A DNA stretch of 64,000 nucleotides from Hondaea fermentalgiana (GCA_014084085.1 NPFB01000078.1:19684-83683), one strand, 5' to 3'; shown: positions 28,401-37,398, counted from the stretch's first letter. Program-made: numbers and translations. The notes: a model not told the origin generated them from the sequence alone.

Positions 28401-28964
28401 GCGCGCAAGTCGCACCTTCGAGGAGCCGTGGTCACCTGGTTTCTGCCAATCTTTATGGTTGCTTTGAGCGCCGTTGGGGGCATCACTGTTTTTACATACG
28501 TTGAGGACGCTAGTTTGGCAGCGTCGGTCGCCGACGAGTTTGGGTTTCGGGCACTTCCCACCAGCATGGCCATGGCCCTTCTCTGTGCCTTTGACTTCTT
28601 GCACGAGGGGGCCAGCGCTGAGCTCGAGACTTTTCGTGCCTTTCCCAAGTCTGCATCCGCAGTGTACGTGGCCAAGTTCGTTCTCATCGCATTTCCTTGG
28701 GTGGTCATTGCTGCCGACGTGAACTCGACCGCTACTCTTGGCCTGTTTTTCACATGCCTCGTTTTGCTCTTTGCCGTGCACGCGGAGCACGTCAAGTTGC
28801 GCGCGCGGGTTTCAATCCTCGATGACATTTACAGCCACCGTTCCGTGACCAGCAGTCTGCGGGGCAATCCTGATATGGAGTCTCGTCCCCTCGAAGACTT
28901 TACAGAGGACACTTGCGACGTCGTCATCCATGAGCGCAGCGGCCGTGACTTTGCGCTCGGCTGA
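25464..28964 (+). CDS. Double LtrA-like (low temperature requirement A) polytopic membrane protein
   Basis: A 1166-residue multi-span membrane protein. Two copies of an LtrA-like module are visible. The first starts at about residue 73 (KWGVSRENRHVSASQLFFDLPFVGVSF) and the second at about 708 (HEMKWQNLFYDLIVVALAYRL). Both begin with the family's W...LF(Y/F)DL motif and contain a later GEGxL element (MMGEGVLQIIIF and MIGEGILSSI) about 280-300 residues further on. A basic, hydrophilic, Arg/Ser-rich segment (about 455-690) that includes an extra hydrophobic pair links them and is presumably cytosolic. Single LtrA proteins in bacteria are about 350-400 residues; the molecular function is unknown (the name comes from growth of Listeria in the cold). 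The N-terminal 70 residues are Gln/His-rich. The start at 25464 is the first in-frame Met. Confidence 0.82.
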   Translation: MLTVGGSAGPQNGRREQKQQDNQHQHQDHGPEASEIARSKENAAHGPAHGPAQQQNHHHHETPRHELPVYAPPAARYKWGVSRENRHVSASQLFFDLPFVGVSFRTGSLLGEDIGWENLLIFLATILLLYGAWFSRLALDATLRFDDNFHRLVLVAQTLLIALAAHQLTEEAHLRNYEHGQALGFTACLLAYHLLQLGIWVEIWAAKQKEANVRAYARICALMECVPISFLLLALILILKQCPLIAVAMLWLAAYLVGRAAWQLLSLCDGLSESNSIPWDAGFCIVRFGRFTMLMMGEGVLQIIIFTGLDRNALVPELSVSWFALFFLSYLMMGVLQLLHYTSMPFAEQDHVLLRGPRILAVIWIELFAFYSCALISCGVALKKILYLQTKLFPDLFNVTDHEALQYETAKYSQKRRAYFWFLAASLGAATFLLAVQQLLQVDALQELGIRIVSLKAPGMRVRPPRLRPARAQDLETGGGGIAAGTPRVAPKRVKGARTSFSRTIGARTRSSSLSKIMTPRRRLRFGYGQEKKRVWLVRLFAVPMSFLALGAAQADPVFVVLCADGLLLALLVLDIVRGRFRRRRKLNRTMTVVIAVGKLKYRVKKRREQRARQALLRQVEALRQSDSHMSLGDNDEDIDGTRVASDAGVGETPPCEERGSLGPDSDGSRKGLETQAPQFKRETFLKQIRMFMRDKAFYRPFLPRLDWTHLHTAHEMKWQNLFYDLIVVALAYRLNHMNFEYLLNFEVYTLGLFVLEASAVLDCWNKHNLLQATFISGDVLHRLVNIFQFGLVAFLASAVPVREHLAMTHPRFVTYMYLFTTAKLLFELIVVAQLIEIWFTFRNNVRARGSVKHFALMSIINIVLLLASYVAIALGANVLLPVTLWGLGHYLSFGLEILRALIGKTDLESSLPSDLGFLAHRESELGLIMIGEGILSSINASLTQSLKHYVNFVLGFGVVASTKLDYFFIQRFNPPEMAARKSHLRGAVVTWFLPIFMVALSAVGGITVFTYVEDASLAASVADEFGFRALPTSMAMALLCAFDFLHEGASAELETFRAFPKSASAVYVAKFVLIAFPWVVIAADVNSTATLGLFFTCLVLLFAVHAEHVKLRARVSILDDIYSHRSVTSSLRGNPDMESRPLEDFTEDTCDVVIHERSGRDFALG

Positions 28965-29529
28965 CAGCCGAGAGAGCACTTCTCCCCCCTCATTTCCTGC
29001 AGAACTTCTTCGACCGTGGTCTTCGCGGCGTAGTTGCACATTGCACAAACCATAACATGAAATACCATACCATGCTGTTTACTTTACCAAACCGTTGATG
29101 TTCGTGTTCATAACGATGAAGACGGCGTTGTTGTTAACGTTGTTGTTGTTGTTGATGATGATGATCTGATCTCAGAAGAATCATGACAATTGCTCTCCGT
29201 CTCCATGGCATTCTTTCGACCGCTCGCCGTCCGATGCCGCTTCTCCTCCTGCCCGGGGCGAGGCCTGCAGCGAGGAGGGAGGGTCGCAGCGACGGGGGTC
29301 TCGATGAGCCCCTCTGTTGGGACTTCGACTGGGACTCCTTTCAAGTCCAGGCCGAGGCCTCCTAGTAGGCTATTAGTCACGGTGAGTGGTACATTTTGGG
29401 TCGCTTTGCGCAAACGACGAGCGCATATTTTGCCGTGCGACAGGCACGTGCCCAAGGCGCCGGGAAGTAAACCGCAATCGCTCCGCACCCGAGCTCGCGA
29501 AGTGACTCGGAGGGGCCGCTGAGAGCACG
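28965..29529. other. Intergenic region between LtrA-like and sterol-desaturase-family genes
   Basis: 565 bases holding the LtrA 3' end and the next gene's upstream region. A trinucleotide tract (GTT)n(GAT)n lies at about 29127-29165. No gene recognised. Confidence 0.45.
29127..29165 (+). repeat. (GTT)n-(GAT)n compound trinucleotide repeat
   Basis: A run of GTT units, broken once by AAC, passes directly into GATGATGATGAT. Confidence 0.85.
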
Positions 29530-30588
29530 ATGGCGCAGCAGCAGCTGGAGCAGCAGGTGCACGCGCAAGGAGAGCAGCAGCAGCAGCAAGGAGGACAGGT
29601 GCAGGCGCATGGCAAGAAGAAGACGCCTTCTGGCGGTGCGACCTTTTGGCCGCAGCTGGAGCCGAGACCGCGGTACCCCGGCTGGGCCACCTGGGTACGC
29701 AGAACGCTGACTGCGTATACGAGACTGCCCCTATTGCTGACGCTGGCGGCGAAGGCTAGCTTTCCTACGTATGTGCGGCTCGTGAAGGCGCTACGAAGGC
29801 GTCAACTTAGCGATGCCGCCATCTTTGCAGTCCTCACGTGCGGCGTACACTCCGTCACATACGCAGCATGCAATGGCTTCTTTGCAGTCTGCGACAACCG
29901 CGGACTCTTGCAGCGCTACAAAATGCAAGCGGGCAAAGCGCAGGCGCCGACCTCGAAGCTCGTTTACAAAACGCTGCTTGAAGCCTTTTTCGGGCAGTTT
30001 GTGCTGAGTCCCTTCACATCGATGGCGCTCTTCAAGGCGGCGCGAAAATTGGGCATGCCTGACCTGATTGCACCTTTGCCCGGATTTGCGGGCCTTTTCA
30101 AGGCCTTTGCCATCGCGCACTTCTTCAACAACTTCTTCTTTTACTGGGCGCATCGTCTTGTGCACAGCAAAGCACTCTACAGCAAGATTCACAAACAGCA
30201 TCACAACTACATTGAAACAATTGGCATTGCGGCAGAATACGCCTCGCCCGCAGAGCAGGTGGCTGCAAATTACATGCCCACGCTTGGAGGTGTTCTTCTC
30301 TTTGGGCGTAATCCACTCATCTTCTTTGTGTGGCTTGTCTACAGACTCGAAGAAACCTACGAAGCACACTCGGGCTACTATTTCGCGAATACCTGGCTTG
30401 GGAAAATTGGTCTTACCAACGCAGAGCACAGTGCCTTTCACTTTTCACACCACCTGCAAAATCGCGGAAATTTTGGCTCATGGCACATGGACTATCTTTT
30501 TGGTACCATGGATGCTTGGATAGCTGCAGGGGACACCGAGGGCTATGTCGCGGAGCATCTCTTGTCCTCATCCCCAAAAGAGATTTAA
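29530..30588 (+). CDS. Fatty acid hydroxylase/sterol desaturase superfamily protein, C4-methylsterol-oxidase-like
   Basis: A 352-residue di-iron membrane oxygenase expected in the ER. The three histidine boxes of the family are present and spaced normally: HRLVH (about residue 207), HKQHH (about 221) and HFSHH (about 304). Between them, AAEYASPAEQV, a hydrophobic pair, YRLEETYEAHSGY and NRGNFGSWHMDYLFGTMD follow the C4-methylsterol oxidase (ERG25/SMO) pattern of AAEYAHP, AHSGY and KGNFGS..D..FGTD. It would then oxidise the 4-methyl group during sterol synthesis. Alternatives in the superfamily, such as a C5 desaturase or fatty acid 2-hydroxylase, fit less well. The first 40 residues are Gln-rich and unlike the family. 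Superfamily membership is secure, the substrate is not. Confidence 0.88.
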   Translation: MAQQQLEQQVHAQGEQQQQQGGQVQAHGKKKTPSGGATFWPQLEPRPRYPGWATWVRRTLTAYTRLPLLLTLAAKASFPTYVRLVKALRRRQLSDAAIFAVLTCGVHSVTYAACNGFFAVCDNRGLLQRYKMQAGKAQAPTSKLVYKTLLEAFFGQFVLSPFTSMALFKAARKLGMPDLIAPLPGFAGLFKAFAIAHFFNNFFFYWAHRLVHSKALYSKIHKQHHNYIETIGIAAEYASPAEQVAANYMPTLGGVLLFGRNPLIFFVWLVYRLEETYEAHSGYYFANTWLGKIGLTNAEHSAFHFSHHLQNRGNFGSWHMDYLFGTMDAWIAAGDTEGYVAEHLLSSSPKEI

Positions 30589-30909
30589 AGATTATCAACT
30601 GTGGGCGCAGCCTACCTTTACACAAAAGAATTTGGTTTTCTTAGGTTATTGTTTAGAGAAAAAAATAGGCTCCGAGGAAAGTTAGCTTCATCTCTTTGCT
30701 CTCATGGTTCCATCAAAAAAGCTTTTGGTTCGAACTGGAATGTATTGTACGGAGGACCCCATGTGTTAAAGAGCAGGAGCACACGAAAGACTTTCATCAC
30801 AAGTGCTTCTAATCGACTTTTATCAAGAGCGTTCTCAATCGACAAAAGCGCTTTCGATCGACTTTTTTTATTTTTCCCAAAGTGCTTCCATCTCCTCCGA
30901 CAATATTCA
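30589..30909. other. Convergent intergenic region
   Basis: 321 AT-rich bases between the sterol-desaturase-family gene (+) and the first membrane paralogue (-). Contains imperfect repeats of the kind atcgacttttatcaagagc / atcgactttttttattt. No gene. Confidence 0.4.
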
Positions 30910-32778
30910 TCAGGGCGGCGCAACTCCTTGAAGAGCAGGATTATTTTGACTTTCCCGTTCGATAGCAGCTCCAGAGGATATCTCCTGGACCGTCTCTCGA
31001 AAAAGTCGTTGATACTCTTCGGCTTGCGAACGAGGAACACGAATGCTCACAAGAGGAGCTTTCACAAGTACGAAACAATCCGGCCTTGCTAACGCCAGCA
31101 GGAAGTTTTTCCCAGTAAAGAAGATCAATGACGAGAGCAGGCTCTGAATGACCATCACAAGGTCAATAGAGACGACGCTCGCGATGTTGATTCTCGGATT
31201 GCGCATTCCTTCGAGGCTCCCTCCAAAGAGAGTGTTCTTCCTGATCCCCACAAAAACTCCTAGCATTGTCAAGAAACAAAGTCCAAAGCCCAAGGCACGA
31301 CCTCGACCCTCCACGATAAACGTTGGCCAAGCGTCAGATGATAATGACACGAGTGAGAGAGCAAAAGCTGAAACGGTGACTGGCATCGTCCACTGCGGGA
31401 ATACAAACATCATGAGTCCGCAGCACAGAACCTTGATCGTGATGAAAAAGCGAACTTCGAGTCCACTTGCGATGAGCTGGAGAAGACGCATATTGGCGAG
31501 AGGAAGCGAAGAAAACACCAACCAAATGGCGAGGAAGACAGTCAGAGTCACAGTGTTATCGATACCATCTTTGCGCTTCGCCAAAAAGGCATGTACATTG
31601 GCGACGTACGTCCCAAATAGGAGAGCTAAACCAATAAAAGCATAGCCTGGAACGAATTTGTGTACATAAAAAGCAACGTTTCCCAGTTTGGGGCCGAAAA
31701 GCCACCTCCCGATCGTATTCCGTGTGTTGACAATGAGTGGTGGGATGGGCGAGGAAATGAATCGCACAATGTCGTTCTGCGCGCCACCTTTCGCGCGAAG
31801 CTCTTTCAGCATTCGCTGGCTGTCATATTCCCACGTGCGCAGGGCTTCGACTTGCTCGCGAATGATATGAAGATCTCGTTTTGGGGCTTTGCAGATCTTT
31901 ATTCTTGACGAACTCAATGCGAGCTTTGCCGGACGCCGCAGCATTCCCCAGAATAGATAGACATTGAACAATCCTATATTCGCAATGCAGCTGGCTGTTC
32001 GAAGAGCCAAGGCGTATTCTATGCTTTGCGACAAATTTTGATCATCGGCGTTGTTACTGCTTGAAGCGTGATCTATCAGAACCTTCATCACGCCACCCCA
32101 CGCGATCATTGCGCATAGAATCAGCACCCAGTAGGTTGTGTCGCGAACTCTCTGTGGCATCGTGTCCCAAAGCACGCACGGAAGCATCTGCATCAACACA
32201 ATGCAGACGCCCGCGGAAAGATAGTGGTTGTCATACAGAATCCCCACGAAGACGAGTGTTGCGATGAGATTCAAAACAACGAAAAAAGTCATGAATGAAG
32301 TTGCGGAAAGACGCACAATGCTCGTTTGAGACAGGGCGAGCGGGAAAAGATTGAACAAGGTCCCAAAACTCGCAATAAAAGTCATGGTGTACTGCCCTTG
32401 GAACAGAAGGACAGCGAATACTGTAAAGCTCGTGCTCGTGATGAGAAGGAGCTTCATTTGATTGTTCTTAAGAAAGGTCGCTGCAAACTGTCCAAGTCCG
32501 ACAAGGTTCGCGAGCGTATCGCGAGAGTCGATGATTCGCGGCGCAAAGACAGGAAAGATGAATCGTTCGCAATGGCTGTCGCTTGATACCTTTCCTCGTA
32601 AAAAGCTGCGCCGGACGTTTCCACGTAGCATTCCTGTCGTATCTTGCCTGGAGAGTCTGTGTGCATCCGTGGGAACTGCTCCCGTATCGGCAGTATCCAC
32701 GAGGGTCGTCAGCGCTCCAGCAGCATCTGCTTCAGGAAGTGGCGCGACAGCAACCGACGACGATGACAGCGCCGCCAT
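30910..32778 (-). CDS. Unrecognised polytopic membrane protein, tandem family member A
   Basis: A 622-residue protein with about 12 predicted membrane segments, a hydrophilic N-terminus of about 90 residues and a hydrophilic C-terminal tail. I do not recognise the family. It shares with its two neighbours, in order: FPVFAPR before the first span; TSFM with long hydrophobic runs; a basic cytosolic loop (about 300-340); SSPIPPLIVNTRNTIG; HKFVPGY; PLANMRLLQL; SDAWPTFIVEGR; and LVKAPLVSIRVPR followed by an amphipathic helix. The positions of hydrophobic segments and loops match across all three, so they arose by tandem duplication. No transporter, channel or enzyme motif is visible. The start (MAALSSSSVAVAPLPEA) resembles those of the paralogues. 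All three are transcribed in the same direction. Confidence 0.75.
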   Translation of the reverse strand: MAALSSSSVAVAPLPEADAAGALTTLVDTADTGAVPTDAHRLSRQDTTGMLRGNVRRSFLRGKVSSDSHCERFIFPVFAPRIIDSRDTLANLVGLGQFAATFLKNNQMKLLLITSTSFTVFAVLLFQGQYTMTFIASFGTLFNLFPLALSQTSIVRLSATSFMTFFVVLNLIATLVFVGILYDNHYLSAGVCIVLMQMLPCVLWDTMPQRVRDTTYWVLILCAMIAWGGVMKVLIDHASSSNNADDQNLSQSIEYALALRTASCIANIGLFNVYLFWGMLRRPAKLALSSSRIKICKAPKRDLHIIREQVEALRTWEYDSQRMLKELRAKGGAQNDIVRFISSPIPPLIVNTRNTIGRWLFGPKLGNVAFYVHKFVPGYAFIGLALLFGTYVANVHAFLAKRKDGIDNTVTLTVFLAIWLVFSSLPLANMRLLQLIASGLEVRFFITIKVLCCGLMMFVFPQWTMPVTVSAFALSLVSLSSDAWPTFIVEGRGRALGFGLCFLTMLGVFVGIRKNTLFGGSLEGMRNPRINIASVVSIDLVMVIQSLLSSLIFFTGKNFLLALARPDCFVLVKAPLVSIRVPRSQAEEYQRLFRETVQEISSGAAIERESQNNPALQGVAPP

Positions 32779-33214
32779 CGTCGCGCGCTGCCGACCATGA
32801 AGGGTTTACAAGCACAAACGACCTCGTTTTTCCTCTCTTTCCGAAAGAGTTCATGAACGCTGTTGTCGAATAATACGGTCGTACGCAAAAGCCAAAGAAA
32901 ATAGGAAGCAGCAAAATATGGGGTGTGCATTTGTGTATGCGCGCGCGTTTCCTCTGGCAGAGAGGGTCGCTCGTCATTAAGAAAACTTGAACGAAGATCT
33001 TGATCTTCGATCATGTAATGGTAGTACACACTGGCATTTCGTTTTGCACAACGGATCTTTTCTTAAGTTATATTTTCCTCATTGAGCTCCGAAGTTTAAT
33101 CACTTATAAAAATAATAAAGAGTGTATGATCAGAGGTCTTGCCGGAAAGGATGTTTAAGAGAGGAGCTGGAACAACAGATCGCGTTTGACTGTAGTAAGA
33201 CTTGACTTCCAAAG
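32779..33214. other. Intergenic between membrane paralogues A and B
   Basis: 436 AT-rich bases, the likely promoter of A and 3' UTR of B (both minus strand). The alternating run tgtgtatgcgcgcgcg lies at about 32935-32948. No gene. Confidence 0.4.
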
Positions 33215-35203
33215 TCAGTCTTGCTCCTGAAGCGACGCGAATCTTTGCTCCATCTGCTCCTTGGCTTTTGTGGTCCCTGTCAATAACTTTGACTCGCTCT
33301 GAATTGGAGCAATATCATCCTTGTCAGCCACTTGGTCAGAATGACGTGACTTTCTCACTGCCTCTTTGTATAATAGCTCGTAGCGAGTGAGCTCTTCACG
33401 TGGCATGATGATGGATACAACTGGCGCCTTGAGAATGACACAACAATCAGGCCTTACTATGGAAAGTATTAAGCACCGAAGAGTGAATACAGCAATCATC
33501 AGGAGCAAACTTTCCGTGATGCCCTTCACTTCGATGTGAATTTGTCCCGTAAAAGATAGGCGATGGTTTCGTTCTTCGTTGATGCCATCCAATAGTATAT
33601 CTAGGCGGGAACCCGTGTATAAGGCGCTAACGAGCATGAGATTGAGCCCATGACCATACGCACGCTTGCGACCTTGTACGATGAATGTTGGCCATGCATC
33701 CGAGATAATACTATTGTACAAGAAAGCCAAAGCCGAGAAGAGAATGAGGTTGGCTTCCCACGAGTGCATACTTGCCATGAGTGCAATGCAGATAGTTTCA
33801 ATGGCGAAAAACATTCGTGTCTCAAAGTCAGCCAACAAAAGTCGGCACAGACGAAGATTTGCGAGTGGGACCGTCGCCAAGGAAGACCACCCAACCAGCA
33901 CCACGACAGGGATCCAGTGTGTTTTTGACACCCTTTCTTGAGGGAAAAGCGCCCACGCGAGGACTGCAAATGCTGCAAACATTATCAGAGGGCCCAGCAC
34001 TGGATACCCTGGTACATACTTGTGCAGAAGAAACGGGAGATTTCCAATTCTCTTCCCGAGCAAAGAAGCGCCGATTGATTCTCGCGAATTTATTAAGACC
34101 GGCACTACCGGTGAAAGAAGCACCCGGACCAGCTCGCCTTGGCCGCGTGCATCAGGATCTCGAAAAGAGTTCTTGTAGCTGATGTCTGACTGCCGAGCTC
34201 GACGCTCCCAAGCCTGCATGGCGTGAATTTGAGCAACGATGCGGCTAAGGCTTCGGGGCACGGCCTTAATGGCACGCATTTGAGCTGGGACCGAGGCGAG
34301 AACTGCTGGCCGTCTCCATACTGAAACGAATATGTGAACTCCGAAAATTGCCACATTGACCGAAAAACTTGCAGCCCGGCTCGCCAAAGATTCTCTCAGA
34401 CCTTGGATCTGAATGTTAGCGTCATGAGAAGAATCCGGACCGGTCTGGTCCAAGAGCATTTTGATTGACCCGCTGACGCAAATCAGGACATAGACGGGAA
34501 GCATAGCGTACACTTTGCTTTTGACGGTCATAGGCATCGCATCAAAAAAAATAGCAACGCTGGAATGATACCCAATTGTTGCTGTGGCAATGTTTCCGTA
34601 CGTACTGTCATAGAGAATGGACACGATGATGATCAGGGCTGTCTGGCAAAAAATGATATAGCACGGCATAAACGAAGTGAAGCATAGCCTGACAATGTTT
34701 GGTTGAGCGAGAACCTGCAGAAAGAATATGGGTAAAACCCCCATACTCATTGCAAATGCAATGTCGTACTTATAGAGAAAAATAAATAGCCCTGTCAACA
34801 TCAAGAAGCAACTGGTCATCACATAAATGTGGGAGCTGTACTTTAAGCCAATTGTCTCGATGGTGCGAGGCAGTCGGACACTTCCTGCCCACGTAGCATT
34901 TGGGTTGATCACGATGGGCTTAAAGTGCGGGAAAAGGAATCGCTCACGGCGAACGTTGACTTCCAAGGCGTCTTCGTCGATCCAGTCGAGAGTACTTTCT
35001 TGGTGCAATGTTTTGTGCGTGGCAAATAGGGTGAATCTTCTACGTTTCCTCGAACTTTTCTGCTCTGCAAAATCTGGATGGCGGGCGCGCTTTGATTGGT
35101 GCTTGTCAGGAGCGCGCAACCCTTGCGCGCCGGGTGCACGAGCGAGCAAAAGCTCAGCAGAATGTATGGATGCCGGCGCCGGCGATACTATCGCGGACGG
35201 CAT
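33215..35203 (-). CDS. Unrecognised polytopic membrane protein, tandem family member B
   Basis: A protein of about 662 residues with the same plan as A: a hydrophilic N-terminus with a basic KRRRFTLF stretch, FPHFKPIVINP, about 12 hydrophobic segments, LSPVVPVLINSRESIG, HKYVPGY, PLANLRLCRLL, SDAWPTFIVQGRKRA and LKAPVVSIIMPREEL. I placed the start at 35203 (MPSAIVSPAP; A at -3) because that N-terminus resembles those of A and C. The frame is open to Mets at 35269 and 35356, which would add unrelated residues. The loop between the two halves (about 370-400) is longer than in A. Function unknown. It is the most complete-looking member and has no broken features. Confidence 0.75.
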   Translation of the reverse strand: MPSAIVSPAPASIHSAELLLARAPGAQGLRAPDKHQSKRARHPDFAEQKSSRKRRRFTLFATHKTLHQESTLDWIDEDALEVNVRRERFLFPHFKPIVINPNATWAGSVRLPRTIETIGLKYSSHIYVMTSCFLMLTGLFIFLYKYDIAFAMSMGVLPIFFLQVLAQPNIVRLCFTSFMPCYIIFCQTALIIIVSILYDSTYGNIATATIGYHSSVAIFFDAMPMTVKSKVYAMLPVYVLICVSGSIKMLLDQTGPDSSHDANIQIQGLRESLASRAASFSVNVAIFGVHIFVSVWRRPAVLASVPAQMRAIKAVPRSLSRIVAQIHAMQAWERRARQSDISYKNSFRDPDARGQGELVRVLLSPVVPVLINSRESIGASLLGKRIGNLPFLLHKYVPGYPVLGPLIMFAAFAVLAWALFPQERVSKTHWIPVVVLVGWSSLATVPLANLRLCRLLLADFETRMFFAIETICIALMASMHSWEANLILFSALAFLYNSIISDAWPTFIVQGRKRAYGHGLNLMLVSALYTGSRLDILLDGINEERNHRLSFTGQIHIEVKGITESLLLMIAVFTLRCLILSIVRPDCCVILKAPVVSIIMPREELTRYELLYKEAVRKSRHSDQVADKDDIAPIQSESKLLTGTTKAKEQMEQRFASLQEQD

Positions 35204-35591
35204 GATCCCGTCATATGACTTTGCTTGACCGCGGCGCGCATGCTCAATCCTTTGATCCAGCGCATCCATAGCAGGATGATGGACGTATCCGGTGGATTTG
35301 GCCGTTTCGCGAGTCCTCGAACTAGGATTTCGACATCCATCCAACAGTACCAGCAAGTGAGAGTAGACGTAGTGCCCATTTTGCTCGCGTAAACGTCAGT
35401 TGCACCTACACTCGACACAAGAACCTCGCTTCACCTTTGCCACCCCAATCAATGCAAGAGGCCTGATCCCTGATCCTTGATATCGCAACGTCAACGAGAA
35501 AAACGGAAAAAAGAAAGGAAAAAAGAAAAGAAAAAACCGTCCTTATGAGGCTCGAAGGATAGGCCGTGTAGGCAGGCTAGTCGTGCCAACG
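35204..35591. other. Intergenic between membrane paralogues B and C
   Basis: 388 bases that include a purine-only tract at about 35493-35536 (gagaaaaacgg, then aaaagaaagg-type repeats). May hold the promoter of B and 3' UTR of C. Confidence 0.4.
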
Positions 35592-37398
35592 TCAATGAGC
35601 AACCGAGGCTCTACCAGCCTCTCGTGGACTGCTATGCAAGGGGTCCGGGGGCTTTGACAGCGGCTCTGAACCTTTGGGGCCGAGGCTTAGATTCAGAAAA
35701 CACAAGCGCTCATACTTTTGGAATTCCGAGCGCGGCATTTGCGTGAGGACAATCGGGGCACGCAAAATTAGGCACAACCTGGTACCTATCAGAGCCAGAC
35801 AGAACCACTTGAGCGTGAAAGCAAGGTTAATAGTGATTGCACTTAGAAGCACAGCTTTGAGTTTGACGACGATTCCGAGAGGGAGGTAGATTTCAAGGTT
35901 TCGTGACGAATGCATTCCCCCGAGGAAGGCTTCGTTTTGAATACAGTAGAATATCGCCCCAAGCATGGCGCTATTCGTTCCATGTCCGACAGCACGTAGA
36001 CGATATCCCGTGATAAAGGATGGCCACGCGTCCGAAATAAGGCCTTGAAAGAGCTGCATGGAAATAACAAAGATAACCACCGTGGCCTTACTCGGAAACA
36101 TGTAGAGCATGATGCTACAGCTCAGGCATTGCACCGTCAAGACGAGGCGTCCCTCAAAGGTCGTTAGGAGAAGCTTCAGGAGACAGTGGTTTGTGAGGGG
36201 CAACGTTGTGACCAGGAACCAACCTCCGAGACAGCCCAAAGCCACTATGATCTCTTGCCTCGGCTCCTCAAAGGCCCAAAACGCGTGACCTAAACAAGCA
36301 TACATTGCCAACGTGAGAACGGTTCCAATTATGTTGTACCCGGGGATCCGCTTGTGGAGAAGGAAGATACCATTGCAGAAAGTCTTTCCAAGCACCATGG
36401 CGCCAATCGTTTGACGCGTGTTGATGACGCGAGGTGGAACAGGTGAATAGAGAACGTCCACAAGCTCGTCGATGCCCAGCGAAATTTCCACTTTATTTGG
36501 CGGATACCGTACTTGCGCGTATCTTAATTCTGGTGACTTGAGATCTTAGCTCCTGAAAGTCGTGCCGACTTACTTTGAGAGTCTGCATGCGAGATGTCAC
36601 GGCCGCCACTTCCAAGGGTCGTCTATATGTAGCCCAAAAGAGATGAAAAGTGTACACGCTAAAGGTCAACGCGGCGCCGGATGCGCGAATAGCCATCGAG
36701 CTCGAGCTTTTGTCTGCTATTGTGCGGTTAAAGTCGAGCAAAATTTTAATGGATCCTCCGGTACATACAAAGGAAACTGCGAGGAGCGCTGGAAATACTT
36801 TTCGGCGAAGTTTCGCGGGTAACGCATCCCATAGTACGCATGAAGTTGTCTCAACCGAGATCATCGCGGTAGACAATCCAACGTAGACGCCTGTGTAGAG
36901 TAAGAAGACCAGAACGACCACGAGGGTTTGAGTCATAAGCATATAGCATGGTAAGAATGAAGTGAAGAGGAGCTGAATAATTTTCGTCCTGCACCCCAAG
37001 AGTGGGACGACGATGAGCCAGATTCCCTGGCCGACCAAGAAACCTATCTTGTAGTCTTCGCTAAATATATAGAGACCGGCGATAGCGCAAAAGACGGAAG
37101 CCATAATGACAAATTCGACACCGTGTGCAGAGCAAAATGCATCAATCCAAGGTGCCATGCACATACGTCTTGCTAGAGTGTCGTCAGGATCGAGAACGCG
37201 AGGTATGAATACGGGCACTAGAAGACGGTCCTGGTGATCACCTTGCACAGACCTGCCATGTTTTGTACGATTGTCGAGAGCATTCTCATTATCCACGCTA
37301 TTCAGAGGGGCAACCAAGGGATTGCTTGCACTTTCCGCGATTGGATCAGACACGTTTGCTTCAGGCGTTGGCGCAACTGACGCCAAACTAGTAGGCAT
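35592..37398 (-). pseudogene. Unrecognised polytopic membrane protein, tandem family member C, frameshifted
   Basis: Two adjoining minus-strand frames together make one family member of about 600 residues. The 5' part (37398-36493, 301 residues) has FIPRVLDPDDTLA and the first six hydrophobic segments. The 3' part (36491-35592, about 299 residues) has YSPVPPRVINTRQTIG, HKRIPGY, PLTNHCLLKL, SDAWPSFITGYR and LRAPIVLTQMPR. The first part ends at TAA (36495-36493) just after the loop sequence ELRSQV that aligns with A and B. The second part is open in the +1 frame through the same loop. A one-base shift between about 36495 and 36545 explains this. It could be a decayed copy, a sequencing error, or two separate chains. 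A GTAAGT lies at about 36575, but an intron from it would remove sequence conserved in the paralogues. Confidence 0.65.

Noticed and set aside
36553..36577. Mini-intron starting at GTAAGT in paralogue C
   Set aside because: Acceptors in reach give introns of 21 or 37 bases, and the removed residues align with paralogues A and B, so a simple frameshift is more likely.
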